The notes: generated by a model not told the origin, from the letters alone. A DNA stretch of 64,000 nt from Streptomyces sp. NRRL S-350 (GCF_000719705.1 NZ_JOHO01000014.1:62001-126000), one strand, 5' to 3'. Shown: positions 45,785 to 54,648, counted from the first letter of the stretch. Made by a program: numbers and translations.

Positions 45785-47011
45785 GTGTCATCGTGTCTGC
45801 GAAGCGTCGCCCGACTGGTCACCGTGCTCATGGCGACGGCCGCCTACGTCGCCCTGCACCTGGTGATCAGCCTGGGAGACGGCCAGGCGACCGACAGCGA
45901 CCGGTCGGAGGTCGCGGCGGCGGCGCTGTGGTTGGGTCTGCTCGCCGTGGTGCTGGTCGGGCCGGTCCTGTGGCTGCGGCACCGCCGCCGGTCGGGGGCC
46001 AGGGAACTCGTGGGCCTGGTCAGCCGGTTCGTCCCGGCCCAACCGCGGTGGCGCAAGGCGGTCCGGGCGGCGAACAGTCTCGGTCTGGTGCTGTTCGGCG
46101 GCGGCGCCTACACCGTCGACCTGTCGGAGCGGCGGGGCCACACCATGAGCCTGGAGCGGCAGTTCCTGCTGCTGGCGGGCGGTTTGGCGGCCGTGGGGGC
46201 GGGGCTGCTGATCCTGCGCCGCACCCGGCTGCACGCCGCCCGCCCGGCCGCCCGGGCCCTGCTGCTGGACGGTCGCAGACCGGTACTGTACCTGCGCAGT
46301 TTCGACGACGACGGGATCGCCGCCGAGATCGACGACGGGGCGGACTTCAACCTCCACTCGCGGGAGGAGCAGCTCGCGAGGGCGCTGGGCGCGATCGGCC
46401 CGGTGATCGCCGTCGGACGGCCCGGGGAGCCCCTGCCGCACCTCGGCGCGGCCCGGTTCTACCTGCCGCTCGACGACTGGAAGTCCACCGTCCTGCGTCT
46501 GATGGACCTGTCCCAGCTGATCGTCCTGCGGCTGGGGCAGGGGGACGGGCTCTGGTGGGAGGTCGAGCAGGCGCGTGCCACCCAGCCTGCGGCGAAGCTG
46601 CTGCTGCTGGCGCCGGCCGGGCCGTCCGACGTGGTCGCCCGGCTGAACGGGTACCTGCCCGTCCCGGTGCCGCCGGACGGGCTCGGTGGCGGCGAGCACT
46701 GGATCTCCGCCGTCATCGTCTTCGACGACCGCTGGACGCCCCGCGTCACTCCCGTGGGGCTCACGAGCACGGGGTGGTGGCGGGGCCTGGGTTCGAACGC
46801 GGCCGTCGGCGCGCTGGAGACGCCGACGGTGTCCGTGGCCCGGGCGTTGCGGACGGCGCTCGCGTCCGTGGGGCGGCGTCGGCGGACGATGATCTGGCGA
46901 GCCCGGTTCGCGACGCAACTGGCCGCGGCGACGGGCTTCGGGATGGCTGTCACGGTGGCCCTGGCGGGCTGGCTCGGCTACCGGGCGGTGCAGGTGACCG
47001 GACTGTGGTGA
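45785..47011 (+). CDS. Membrane protein with a central TIR-like/flavodoxin-like domain
   Basis: 408 residues from the GTG at 45785 (GGGGGTGA upstream). Two N-terminal helices (VLMATAAYVALHLVISLG; AALWLGLLAVVLVGPVLWL), two central helices, and one near the C-terminus frame a cytosolic domain. That domain reads RPVLYLRSFDDDG, GPVIAVGRPGEPLPHLGAAR and LMDLSQLIVLRLGQGDGLWW. The last block looks like the beta-alpha core of TIR-like signalling domains in actinomycete membrane proteins. No catalytic residue can be assigned. The next gene starts 20 bp downstream. Confidence 0.7.
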   Translation: MSSCLRSVARLVTVLMATAAYVALHLVISLGDGQATDSDRSEVAAAALWLGLLAVVLVGPVLWLRHRRRSGARELVGLVSRFVPAQPRWRKAVRAANSLGLVLFGGGAYTVDLSERRGHTMSLERQFLLLAGGLAAVGAGLLILRRTRLHAARPAARALLLDGRRPVLYLRSFDDDGIAAEIDDGADFNLHSREEQLARALGAIGPVIAVGRPGEPLPHLGAARFYLPLDDWKSTVLRLMDLSQLIVLRLGQGDGLWWEVEQARATQPAAKLLLLAPAGPSDVVARLNGYLPVPVPPDGLGGGEHWISAVIVFDDRWTPRVTPVGLTSTGWWRGLGSNAAVGALETPTVSVARALRTALASVGRRRRTMIWRARFATQLAAATGFGMAVTVALAGWLGYRAVQVTGLW

Positions 47012-47031
47012 ACACCGACTTCGGGGGAGAC

Positions 47032-47724
47032 ATGGAACATCCAAAAGAGGGCATCGCGTCCGTGGGCGCGGACGGCGGCGCGGCGGAGCGGCTCAGGACG
47101 GTGAGGGGCGTCGGTGTCGCCGCGTCGGTCCTGGTCCTGCTGGTGGTGGCGTACGACGTGTTGCACACGGTGTCGGACTGGCGCGTCTACCTGGTGGTCG
47201 AGGACATCCTCGCGGGGAACGCGACGGTCGCGGACGTCCAGTCGGTCGACGACTTCGCCGGCTACTTCGACGGGTTGCAGGGCCTGGCGGTGCTGGTTCC
47301 GGCCGGGGTGGTCTTCCTGATCTGGCTGTGGCGGGCGCGGCTCAACGCCGAGGCGCTGGGCGGTCCGGGCAGTCAGCGGCGGGCACGGGGCTGGGTGGTG
47401 GGCTCCTGGATGACCCCGGTGGCGAACCTGTGGATCCCGTACCGCGTCGTGGCGGACGTCTGGGAGGCGAGTGCGCCCCGGCGGACGGCCCCCGGTCCGC
47501 TGCTGACCGTCTGGTGGGTCGCGTGGGTGGTCGGCGGCATGGTGAACCGGGCCTACACGTACCAGGTCATGAAGGACGCAGCCTCGGAGGACGACCTGCG
47601 GCGCGTCGTGTACCTGGGCACCGTCGGCGTCGCCCTCGACGTGCTGGCCGGTGTGCTGATCGTCCACACCGTCCACCGGATCAGCGTCTGGCAGACCCAG
47701 CGGCTCGCCGGAGCGGGCCGCTGA
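47032..47724 (+). CDS. DUF4328 membrane protein
   Basis: 230 residues from ATG 47032 (GGGGGAG just upstream); a GTG at 47008 overlapping the previous stop is also possible. Four to five hydrophobic segments carry the DUF4328 pattern: VFLIWLWRARLNAEALG, then GWVVGSWMTPVANLWIPYRV, VADVWEAS and WWVAWVVGGMVNR. Function unknown; probably co-transcribed with the TIR-like membrane protein. Confidence 0.85.
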   Translation: MEHPKEGIASVGADGGAAERLRTVRGVGVAASVLVLLVVAYDVLHTVSDWRVYLVVEDILAGNATVADVQSVDDFAGYFDGLQGLAVLVPAGVVFLIWLWRARLNAEALGGPGSQRRARGWVVGSWMTPVANLWIPYRVVADVWEASAPRRTAPGPLLTVWWVAWVVGGMVNRAYTYQVMKDAASEDDLRRVVYLGTVGVALDVLAGVLIVHTVHRISVWQTQRLAGAGR

Positions 47725-47745
47725 GTCCGCCGACCGGCGCGACCG

Positions 47746-48879
47746 TCAGTACGGCTTGACGAGGACGTGCGCCGCACCCGGGATGCCGACCTCGAGGAGC
47801 TCGTCCTCCTCCGGGGTGGTCGGGGTGCCGGTCTCCTGCTTGAGGACCGCGCGGGACAGGCCCTGCACCCACATGGCGCGCGGGCGGCGGCGCTCCTCCC
47901 AGGCGGTGAGCGCGGCCGGGACGGTGCCGGCCGCGTCGAGGCTGTGGGCGAGCACGAGCGCGTCCTCGACGGCCATCGCGGCGCCCTGGGCCAGGTGCGG
48001 GGTGGAGGCGTGGGCGGCGTCGCCGGCGAGGACGATCCGGCCGACGTGCCAGGGCTCGTCGACGGTGACCTGGGAGATCCGCGAGTAGACCACGGCGGCC
48101 GGGTCGGTGACCTGCGCCAGCGCCTCGGCGATCGGGCCGCCGAAGCCGGCCAGGCGCTCGCGGAGCTGCTCGTGGGCGCGCTCCGGATCCGGGCGGAAGT
48201 CCTCGGCCTCGGCGAACACCGAGCCCAGGTACATGAGGTCGGTGCTGATCGGGGTGAGCAGCGCCTTCGCCGCGAGGTTGCCGGAGGACATCACCACGCC
48301 CTGCACCTCGGGCGAACGCGGCAGGGTGACGCGCCAGTTGGCGAAGCCGGTGTACTCCGGCGCGTACCTCTCGCCGTACAGGCGCCGGCGCAGCGGCGAG
48401 CCGATGCCGTCGAAGCCGACGACCAGGTCGTAGCGGCCGGCGTGCCCGTCGGTCAGGGCGACGTCCACGCCGTCGGCGTCCTCGGCCAGTTCGGCGATGG
48501 TGGTGCCGAAGCGCACCGTGGCACCCGCCTTCACGGCCGCGTCGGCGAGGATGCGGGCGAGTGCGGGGCGCGGGATGCCGTTGGCGGAGGGGGTGTCGCC
48601 CATCCGGGGCTGCGGGATCCTGGCGAGGGTGGCGCCGGCCGGGTCGCAGACGGTGAGGACCTCCCATTCGAAGCCGGCGGCCAGGCAGTCGTCCAGGACG
48701 CCGATCTCGCGCATCACGTGCAGGGCGTTGGACGGCTGGACGATGCCGACGCCGAGTGCCTCCAACCGCTCGCGCAGTTCGGCGACGTCGACGTGGTGGC
48801 CCCGCCCGGCGAGGGCGGTGGCGAGGGTGAGCCCGCCGATGCCGCCGCCGTGGACGAGGACGCGAAGGGGTGTGGTCAT
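47746..48879 (-). CDS. FAD-dependent monooxygenase downstream of the conservon
   Basis: 377 residues. VLVHGGGIGGLTLATALAGRG (FAD fold), DLVVGFDGIGSPLRRRL (DG) and IVLAGDAAHASTPHLAQGA (GD) mark a group A flavin hydroxylase of the salicylate-hydroxylase/TetX type. It follows cvnD by 80 bp on the same strand. Conservons often end in a P450; here a flavin monooxygenase occupies that place. Substrate unknown. Confidence 0.9.
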   Translation of the reverse strand: MTTPLRVLVHGGGIGGLTLATALAGRGHHVDVAELRERLEALGVGIVQPSNALHVMREIGVLDDCLAAGFEWEVLTVCDPAGATLARIPQPRMGDTPSANGIPRPALARILADAAVKAGATVRFGTTIAELAEDADGVDVALTDGHAGRYDLVVGFDGIGSPLRRRLYGERYAPEYTGFANWRVTLPRSPEVQGVVMSSGNLAAKALLTPISTDLMYLGSVFAEAEDFRPDPERAHEQLRERLAGFGGPIAEALAQVTDPAAVVYSRISQVTVDEPWHVGRIVLAGDAAHASTPHLAQGAAMAVEDALVLAHSLDAAGTVPAALTAWEERRRPRAMWVQGLSRAVLKQETGTPTTPEEDELLEVGIPGAAHVLVKPY

Positions 48880-48959
48880 GGTGGTGCTCCCAGTGAAGTG
48901 CGGATCAGCCGGGGGACGGGTGCGGCTCGGGGAAACCCGGGGGAAGGGCGGGGGCGGGT

Positions 48960-49565
48960 TCAGCCGACGGGTGCCGGGGGGCCGACGGCGGCGAGCTCCA
49001 TCAGGTGGTCGACCAGGGCGAGCAGCAGGTCCCGCCCGAAGTCGCGCTCGCGGACGTCGCCGAGCAGCATCGGCACCTGCGGGTCGAGGTCGAGCGCCGC
49101 CCGGATCTCCTCGGGGGTGCGGGTGTTGGTGTTGTGGAAGCAGTTGATGGCGACCACGAACGGGATGCCCCGGCTCTCGAAGAAGTCGATCGAGGCGAAG
49201 CTGGTGTCCAGTCGGCGGGTGTCGGCGATGACGATCCCGCCGAGGGCGCCGTTGACCAGGTCGTTCCACATGAACCAGAAGCGCTCCTGCCCGGGCGTGC
49301 CGAACAGGTAGACGACCAGCTCCGGGCTGACGGTGATCCGGCCGAAGTCGAGGGCGACGGTGGTGGTGTCCTTCTGGTCGACGCCGGACAGGTCGTCGAC
49401 GCCGACGCTGGCCCGGGTCAGGTACTCCTCGGTGCGCAGCGGGGCGACCTCGCTGACCGAGCCGACCAGGGTGGTCTTGCCGACACCGAAACCGCCCGCG
49501 ATCAGGATCTTGACGGCGGCCGGGGCGGGGGTGGGGCCGCCGGTGGCGGCGTGGGGTGTTGCCAT
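48960..49565 (-). CDS. cvnD: Conservon small GTPase CvnD
   Basis: 201 residues. GGFGVGKTTLVGSVSE is the P-loop, VYLFGTPGQERFWFMW the G3 region, and AINCFHNTN the G4-like region with atypical NxxN in place of NKxD. Ras-like switch behaviour is expected. It works at the membrane with CvnA-C in a sensory complex that resembles eukaryotic G-protein signalling. One base separates it from cvnC's stop. Confidence 0.94.
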   Translation of the reverse strand: MATPHAATGGPTPAPAAVKILIAGGFGVGKTTLVGSVSEVAPLRTEEYLTRASVGVDDLSGVDQKDTTTVALDFGRITVSPELVVYLFGTPGQERFWFMWNDLVNGALGGIVIADTRRLDTSFASIDFFESRGIPFVVAINCFHNTNTRTPEEIRAALDLDPQVPMLLGDVRERDFGRDLLLALVDHLMELAAVGPPAPVG

Positions 49566-49566
49566 G

Positions 49567-50133
49567 TCAGAGTCTCCGGAGTCCTTCGCGTACGGCCGTG
49601 AGCAGGCCGAGGTCCACGCCCCCGGCGGCGCGCGCCACCGAGAGCGGCGCCCGGGCCTTCAGCAGGCCCTGGGCGACCAGGTCGCCCAGCAGGATCTTGG
49701 TGACCGAGACCGGGAGGTCCAGGCCGGCCGACACCTCGGCGACGGCGGCCGGGCGCCGGCAGCGGTCGAGGATCAGGCGGTGCTCGGGCTGCAGGCCGCG
49801 GGCACCGGCGCGGCTGCCCCGCGCCAGGGCCGCGTCGGCCTCCTCCCCGACCGTGGTGAGCACGGTGATGAGGGTGAGGTCGTCGCGCTCGGGCACGGTC
49901 CGGCCGCGGGTGATCGTGTACGGGCGGACCATGTTGCCCGACTCGTCGTCCGTGTCCTCCTCCAGCTCGCTCCAGTGCGGCACCGAACCGCGTCCCAGGC
50001 CGTCGCCGCGGGCCTTGTCCTGGCTGACGAACCAGCCGTCGTCCCGGCCGTCGTCGTGACCGTCGTCGCGGCCGTCGCCGAGGCGGTGGCCGAGGCCGTC
50101 CTCCCAGGAGGCGTCGTCATCGTTCGGGCCCAC
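49567..50133 (-). CDS. cvnC: Conservon DUF742 protein CvnC
   Basis: 188 residues from the GTG at 50133, five bases after cvnB. The N-terminus is an Asp/Gly-rich linker (GDGRDDGHDDGRDDG). The DUF742 domain begins VRPYTITRGRT and contains LTLITVLTT, LILDRCRRPAAVAEVSAGLD, VSVTKILLGDL and GLLKARAP, a winged-helix-like layout. Confidence 0.92.
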   Translation of the reverse strand: MGPNDDDASWEDGLGHRLGDGRDDGHDDGRDDGWFVSQDKARGDGLGRGSVPHWSELEEDTDDESGNMVRPYTITRGRTVPERDDLTLITVLTTVGEEADAALARGSRAGARGLQPEHRLILDRCRRPAAVAEVSAGLDLPVSVTKILLGDLVAQGLLKARAPLSVARAAGGVDLGLLTAVREGLRRL

Positions 50134-50138
50134 CCGCG

Positions 50139-50603
50139 TCAGCCCCGGTTCCGGGCGCCGAAGGCGTCGAACGATGCGGGGGCACCGGCGGCACCGGGGG
50201 AGCCCTCGCCGCGGGTCGGAGTGGTGAGCTTCTGGCCGACCTGCTGCACCAGGGTGTGCATCGCGACGGACATCACCTCGGCGTCCACCTCCTGCGAGGC
50301 CACCACGGCCAGGTGGGTGCCCTGGGCGGCGGCGATCACGAACAGCCAGCACTCGGCGAGTTCGACGATCACCTGGTGCACCGGGCCGCCGTCGAAGAGC
50401 GCCCCGACCCCGCGGGCCAGGCTCTGCTGGCCGGTGGCGACGGCGGCCAGGCGCTCGGCGTCGGCCCGCTCGATGCTGCGGGAGTGGCTGACCACGAGAC
50501 CGTCGTCGGAGAGCAGGACGGCGTTCCTGGTCCCGGGCACCGAGTCGACGAGTCCGTCCAGCAGCCAGTCCAGGTCCTGGTGGGTGGCGATCGTGCGGTT
50601 CAT
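50139..50603 (-). CDS. cvnB: Conservon roadblock/LC7 protein CvnB
   Basis: 154 residues. DLDWLLDGLVDSVPGTRNAV, LLSDDGLVVSHS, RGVGALFDGG and LFVIAAAQGTHLAVVAS form the roadblock fold. It binds and may regulate the CvnD GTPase. Its ATG overlaps the end of cvnA by four bases. Confidence 0.94.
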   Translation of the reverse strand: MNRTIATHQDLDWLLDGLVDSVPGTRNAVLLSDDGLVVSHSRSIERADAERLAAVATGQQSLARGVGALFDGGPVHQVIVELAECWLFVIAAAQGTHLAVVASQEVDAEVMSVAMHTLVQQVGQKLTTPTRGEGSPGAAGAPASFDAFGARNRG

Positions 50604-53521
50604 GACTGGTCATCCGTTCGTGTGGTTCGGGCGTCCGCGGCGGGCAGGGCCCAGGGGGAGGGGCCGGGCGCGGGGGCAGGGGGACCGGTGGGGGCGGGAG
50701 GAGTCGTCGGGGCGGAGGCCCCGGGCAGCCGGTGTTCGCCGCTGTCCTGGGCCCGGGCGGCACGGGACTGGCGCTGGAAGGCGCCGATCGCCGCGCCCGA
50801 GCGCCGCACCGGACGGTCGGGGCGCTGGAAGGGGCCCGCGGCGGACGGTGCGGTACTCCCGGCGAAGCCCTCGGGGACGTTCTCGGGGACGTCCGCGGCG
50901 AGGCGCCGGGCCGGGCGCTCGTCCGACTGCTGCCGGGTCGGCGGCACCCGCAGCTCCGCGGCCAGGCTGGCCTGCCGCACGCGCTGCGGCAGCGGTGGCT
51001 GCCCGCCCTCGGCGGGGCTGTACGGCACCGAGGTGGGGTACTCGCGGCTGCCGCGCCGCTCGGCCAGCCGGTAGTGGTCGGCCGGGCGGTACTGCTCGTC
51101 GGCGTACGGGGCCTCCGCCTCGGTGACCCGGGCGTAGGCGATGTCCGGGTAGACCGGGGTCTCCGGCGCGGGCGTCGGGTCGGCCGGGGAGCTGTGCTCG
51201 ATCGGCTGTTCCGGCTGGAACGCCTCCTGCGCCGGCGCCTGCGGCACCCGGGGGAAGGCCTCCGGCGCGGGAGCCGACGGGGCCGACGGGGTCGGTGGAG
51301 CCGGTGGGACCGGAGCGGCCTGCACGGGAGCCTCAGCACCGCCGCCCGGAGCCTGCGGTGCGGCCTGCGGCAGGGGCACCGGCGCGGCCTGCGGCAGGAA
51401 GTCGCCCTGCCGGAACGACTCCACCGGTGCGACCGGTGGCCCGGCCGGTGCCTGGGCGGGTGCCTCGTCGGAGGCCGAGCGCAGTGCCCGGCGCGAGCGG
51501 CGCACCAGCGGGATCGGTTCGGGGGCGGCGGCGGGGGTGCCGTCCGGCAGCCCGGTGTCGCCGTCGATGACCAGTTCGTCCGGGACGAGCACGACCACCC
51601 GGGTGCCGCCGAAGGCGGACGGGCGGAACTCGACCTTCAGGCCGTTCAGCGTGGCGAGGCGGGCGACGACGTAGAAGCCGAGGCGGACGTCGTCGGCCCG
51701 GGCCAGCACGTCGGTGCGTGGCGGGCGGCTCATCAGCTCGTTGGCGGCGTCGTACTGCTCCGGGTCCATGCCGAGGCCGCGGTCCTCGATCTCGATCGCG
51801 AGTCCGCGGCCGACGGTGGCGGCCCGGACCTCGACCGGCGTGGGCGGCTTGGAGAACGTGGTGGCGTTCTCCATCAGCTCGGCGAGCACGTGCGCGACCG
51901 GTCCGACGGCCCGCTCGGACAGCCACGGGTGGCCCTCGACGTCGAGCATGATCCGGCGGTAGTCCTGCACCTCGCCCTGGGCGGCGCGCAGCACGTCCAG
52001 CAGCGGGACGGGCTTGCGCCAGCGCCGCTGCGGCTGGCCGCCGGCCATGATGACCAGGTTCTCCTCGTAGCGGCGCAGGCGGGCCGTGAGGTGGTCGAGG
52101 TCGAACAGGCCCTCCAGGACCTCCGGGTCCTCGTGCTTGCGCTCCAGTTCGTCCAGCTTGCGCAGCTGGCGGCCGATCAGCAGCTGGGTGCGGCGGGCGA
52201 TGCGCTGCAGCAGGCGCTCGAAGCCGCGGTGCTGCTCGGCCTGGCCGACGGCGGCCGCCAGGGCGGAGGAGCGGGCCAGGTTGAGCGCCTGTCCGAGGCG
52301 GGCCAGTTCGTCGGTGCCGTTGCCGTGCGGGCCGGCGGTGATGGTGCTGCTCTCGGCCTCGACGTCCACCTGTTCGCCGCGCCCGAGGCGTTCGACCACT
52401 TCGGGCAGGGTGCGCTGCATCTCCTCCGCCTGGGTGTGCAGTTCCTCGATCCGGCGGCGAAGCGAGCGGCTGAGGCGCCAGGAGGCGATGACCACCGCGA
52501 CGACCGTGATCAGGCCGATGACGGTGGTCAGCACGACCCGGGTCAGCAGGTCCAGGATGGTGCCCTTGCCGACCTCGACGATGCCGCTGGTGCGGGTCTC
52601 GATCGCCTTGACCAGTCGGGGGTTGAGCTGGTCCAGGGCCTGGCGCCACTGGTCCTGGGCGGCCGGCAGCCTGACCGTGCCGCCCGGGTCGGCGGCGGTG
52701 GGCTTGGTGAGTTGCTGCTCGACGGCGGCCTTGGCCTGCCACGCGGGGCTGTTCATCAGGTCGTGCCAGGCGGTGGCCTCGCCGTCCGGGACGTACGGGA
52801 CGACCTGGACGGTGAGCAGGTGGTCCTGTGCGCCGATGGCCTGTTGGACGGCTTGGTAGTCGGCCGCGCCGAGCCGGCCGGTGGGCCAGCCGCGGGCCAG
52901 GATGGCGTCTTCGCGGGCCAGCATCTCCTTGGCCCAGAAGGCGTTGACGAGGGTCTTGGAGATCCAGGTGACCTCGCCGGTGTCCACGTGGCTGAGCGCG
53001 GTGAACAGTCGCAGGTCCACGGCGATCAGGTCGGTGTAGTAGGTGAAGACCGTCTGCTGGTCGACGGCGCCGCGGTCCACGGCGGCGCGCTGCTCGGCGA
53101 GCCTGCCCATGGCCTGGCGCGCCTCGGTGACCGCGGTGCGGACCTCGTCGGGCGCGTTGTCGGCGGTCTCGCCGGACAGGGTCTGGAACTGGCGCACCGC
53201 GTCGTCGGTCGACTGGCGCTGGCGGCGCAGCTGGTCGGTGTTGGTGCCGGGCCGGGCGAGCGCCTCGGCGCTGAGCCGGCGCTCCTCCTGGAGGTTGTAG
53301 TAGACGATGTTCGACGGCTGGCCGGCCTTCTGGGCCAGTAGGCCCTGAGCGGCCTGCCGTTGGAAGTCGAAGACGGTTTCGCCGCTGGTGACGGCCCAGA
53401 GGACGATGAGGGCGAGGCTGGGGACGACGGCCAGGACGAGCAGCGCCGCCCGCAGGGACAGGCGTGGACGCCTGCGGGGGCCCTTCGGCGTCGGGGGCCG
53501 CCGATTCGCACGCGCGCGCAG
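50600..53521 (-). CDS. cvnA: Conservon sensor histidine-kinase-like protein CvnA, probable CTG start
   Basis: About 973 residues if translation begins at the CTG at 53521, six bases after AAGGAG. The next conventional start (GTG 53197) would remove the first membrane helix (SLRAALLVLAVVPSLALIVL), which reads cleanly in frame upstream, and no ATG/GTG/TTG lies between. Domains: helix 1, an extracellular nitrate-sensor-like region (to about residue 320), helix 2 (VLTTVIGLITVVAVVIASW), a HAMP linker, then an ATPase region with ELMENATTFS (N box) and IEDRGLGM. A long Pro-rich tail ends the protein. The phospho-His box is not obvious, as usual for CvnA. Confidence 0.85.
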   Translation of the reverse strand: MRARANRRPPTPKGPRRRPRLSLRAALLVLAVVPSLALIVLWAVTSGETVFDFQRQAAQGLLAQKAGQPSNIVYYNLQEERRLSAEALARPGTNTDQLRRQRQSTDDAVRQFQTLSGETADNAPDEVRTAVTEARQAMGRLAEQRAAVDRGAVDQQTVFTYYTDLIAVDLRLFTALSHVDTGEVTWISKTLVNAFWAKEMLAREDAILARGWPTGRLGAADYQAVQQAIGAQDHLLTVQVVPYVPDGEATAWHDLMNSPAWQAKAAVEQQLTKPTAADPGGTVRLPAAQDQWRQALDQLNPRLVKAIETRTSGIVEVGKGTILDLLTRVVLTTVIGLITVVAVVIASWRLSRSLRRRIEELHTQAEEMQRTLPEVVERLGRGEQVDVEAESSTITAGPHGNGTDELARLGQALNLARSSALAAAVGQAEQHRGFERLLQRIARRTQLLIGRQLRKLDELERKHEDPEVLEGLFDLDHLTARLRRYEENLVIMAGGQPQRRWRKPVPLLDVLRAAQGEVQDYRRIMLDVEGHPWLSERAVGPVAHVLAELMENATTFSKPPTPVEVRAATVGRGLAIEIEDRGLGMDPEQYDAANELMSRPPRTDVLARADDVRLGFYVVARLATLNGLKVEFRPSAFGGTRVVVLVPDELVIDGDTGLPDGTPAAAPEPIPLVRRSRRALRSASDEAPAQAPAGPPVAPVESFRQGDFLPQAAPVPLPQAAPQAPGGGAEAPVQAAPVPPAPPTPSAPSAPAPEAFPRVPQAPAQEAFQPEQPIEHSSPADPTPAPETPVYPDIAYARVTEAEAPYADEQYRPADHYRLAERRGSREYPTSVPYSPAEGGQPPLPQRVRQASLAAELRVPPTRQQSDERPARRLAADVPENVPEGFAGSTAPSAAGPFQRPDRPVRRSGAAIGAFQRQSRAARAQDSGEHRLPGASAPTTPPAPTGPPAPAPGPSPWALPAADARTTRTDDQS

Positions 53522-53661
53522 AGCAGACTCCTTGGGGCTGGCGGCCGACCACCGGGGGCGGGCCGTCCGGGCACGGGCTTTTTGACGAAGCGATACTAGT
53601 CATACCGTGTGATTGGAGTGAAAGTTCGTTCGCTTCCCGGCCGGTGCTTGCGCACGGATCC

Positions 53662-53735
53662 GACACAATGTCATTGAGCCATTGACTGTCCGCATGCGGA
53701 GCAGGTGTCTCCGAACTCGCTTGACACAGTGTCAA
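53662..53735. promoter_or_regulatory. Two GACACARTGTCA boxes upstream of cvnA
   Basis: GACACAATGTCA at 53662-53673 and GACACAGTGTCA at 53723-53734, the second within the perfect 15-bp palindrome TTGACACAGTGTCAA (53721-53735). The two are 61 bp apart, about six helical turns, in the region before the conservon. Likely operators. Confidence 0.6.
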
Positions 53736-53810
53736 CGCGGCACACGGGGCTTGGATGGCCATCGTGTGAAAACTGTGTGACGTCGCACCGCGACCCTACG
53801 GCGACGGCCC

Positions 53811-54494
53811 TCAGTCCGCCAGGAGGCGGGAGCGGGTGGCCTCCAGCTCCGCGGCCAGGACGCGGCCGGCCGCCTCCGGGTCGCCCTCGCGAACGGCGCG
53901 GACGAGAGCGGCGTGGGAGTCGTACCCCTGGTTCGGGTCGTCGGTACGGATGCCGAACAGGCCCACCAGGTCGACCAGTTGTTCCCGCAGGACGGGGGCG
54001 AACTGGGCGAAGAGGTCGTTCAGGACGGGATTGTGGGCGGCGGCCACCAGGGCGGTGTGCAGCGCGATGTCGGCGTCCACGAAGGCGGCGTCGTCGGCGC
54101 CGCCCGCGGCGAGGCGGTCCGCGAGGGCGGCGTCGAGCGTGGTGAGATCCGCCGCCGTGCGGCGGGCGGCGGCGAGGCGGGCGGCCTGCACCTCGACCAT
54201 CGTCCGCACCTCGTAGACGTGCGCCAGCTCGGCTCGGCGCAGCCGGGCGGGCCAGTCGTCGGCGGGGCGGTCGGCCGTGACGAACACCCCGGAGCCCTGG
54301 CGGCTCCGCACCATCCCGGCTGCGGCGAGCGTGCGCAGTGCCTCCCGGACGGTCGAGCGGCCGACGCCCAGCTCCTTGGCCAGCGCCACCTCGCCCGGCA
54401 GCTTCCCGCCCACCGGCCAGTGGCCGGCCCGGATCTGCTCCTCGATCAGCGCGGCGGCCTGTTCGGCGAGGGGGGAGGGGTGGAGCGAGGCCAT
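53811..54494 (-). CDS. GntR-family (FadR/FCD) transcriptional regulator
   Basis: 227 residues from ATG 54494 (AGGTGAG upstream); GTG 54503 is an alternative but falls in an operator-like palindrome. Winged helix: LPGEVALAKELGVGRSTVRE then ALRTLAAAGMV and RQGSGVFV. The FCD ligand domain contains EVRTMVEVQAARLAA and DADIALHTALVAAAHNPVLN, with Asp and His residues that bind a metal in this family. It is divergent from the leuA leader and probably regulates it. Confidence 0.9.
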   Translation of the reverse strand: MASLHPSPLAEQAAALIEEQIRAGHWPVGGKLPGEVALAKELGVGRSTVREALRTLAAAGMVRSRQGSGVFVTADRPADDWPARLRRAELAHVYEVRTMVEVQAARLAAARRTAADLTTLDAALADRLAAGGADDAAFVDADIALHTALVAAAHNPVLNDLFAQFAPVLREQLVDLVGLFGIRTDDPNQGYDSHAALVRAVREGDPEAAGRVLAAELEATRSRLLAD

Positions 54495-54501
54495 CGAACT
54501 C

Positions 54502-54541
54502 ACCTGTCAGGTTGTCTGAGGACTTGGGTCGTGGTTACTCT
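54502..54541 (+). promoter_or_regulatory. leuA promoter with GntR-type operator
   Basis: ACCTGTCAGGT (54502-54512) is an odd-centred perfect palindrome. A possible promoter TTGTCT (54512-54517), 18 bp, TACTCT (54536-54541) would start transcription at or next to the leader ATG at 54549. The operator touches the -35 element, which fits repression by the divergent GntR protein. Confidence 0.55.
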
Positions 54542-54548
54542 ACCCGGC

Positions 54549-54608
54549 ATGCAGCCCTGGATCCTCCCCGTGGGGGGCCTTCTTCTTGGCGGCCGCAGCG
54601 GGGCATGA
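54549..54608 (+). CDS. leuA leader peptide, 19 residues
   Basis: Reads MQPWILPVGGLLLGGRSGA. It holds three consecutive CTT leucine codons, which are rare in this high-GC genome, plus one CTC. A run of rare Leu codons ahead of a leucine-pathway gene is the hallmark of ribosome-mediated attenuation: low charged tRNA-Leu stalls the ribosome. The stop codon lies inside the first stem of the attenuator. The ATG is near the predicted transcription start, so translation may be leaderless. Confidence 0.65.
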   Translation: MQPWILPVGGLLLGGRSGA

Positions 54609-54648
54609 CCGGACCGGCACCCCGCTGCGGCGCGCCGTCCTGCCGGTC
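54592..54648 (+). promoter_or_regulatory. Leucine attenuator: two mutually exclusive hairpins
   Basis: Hairpin A pairs GCCGCAGCGGGG (54592-54603) with CCCCGCTGCGGC (54620-54631), a perfect 12-bp stem starting inside the leader peptide. Hairpin B pairs GACCGGCA (54612-54619) with TGCCGGTC (54641-54648), enclosing the right arm of A. The two overlap and cannot form together, as expected for an antiterminator/terminator switch. Which one stops transcription is inference. Confidence 0.55.
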
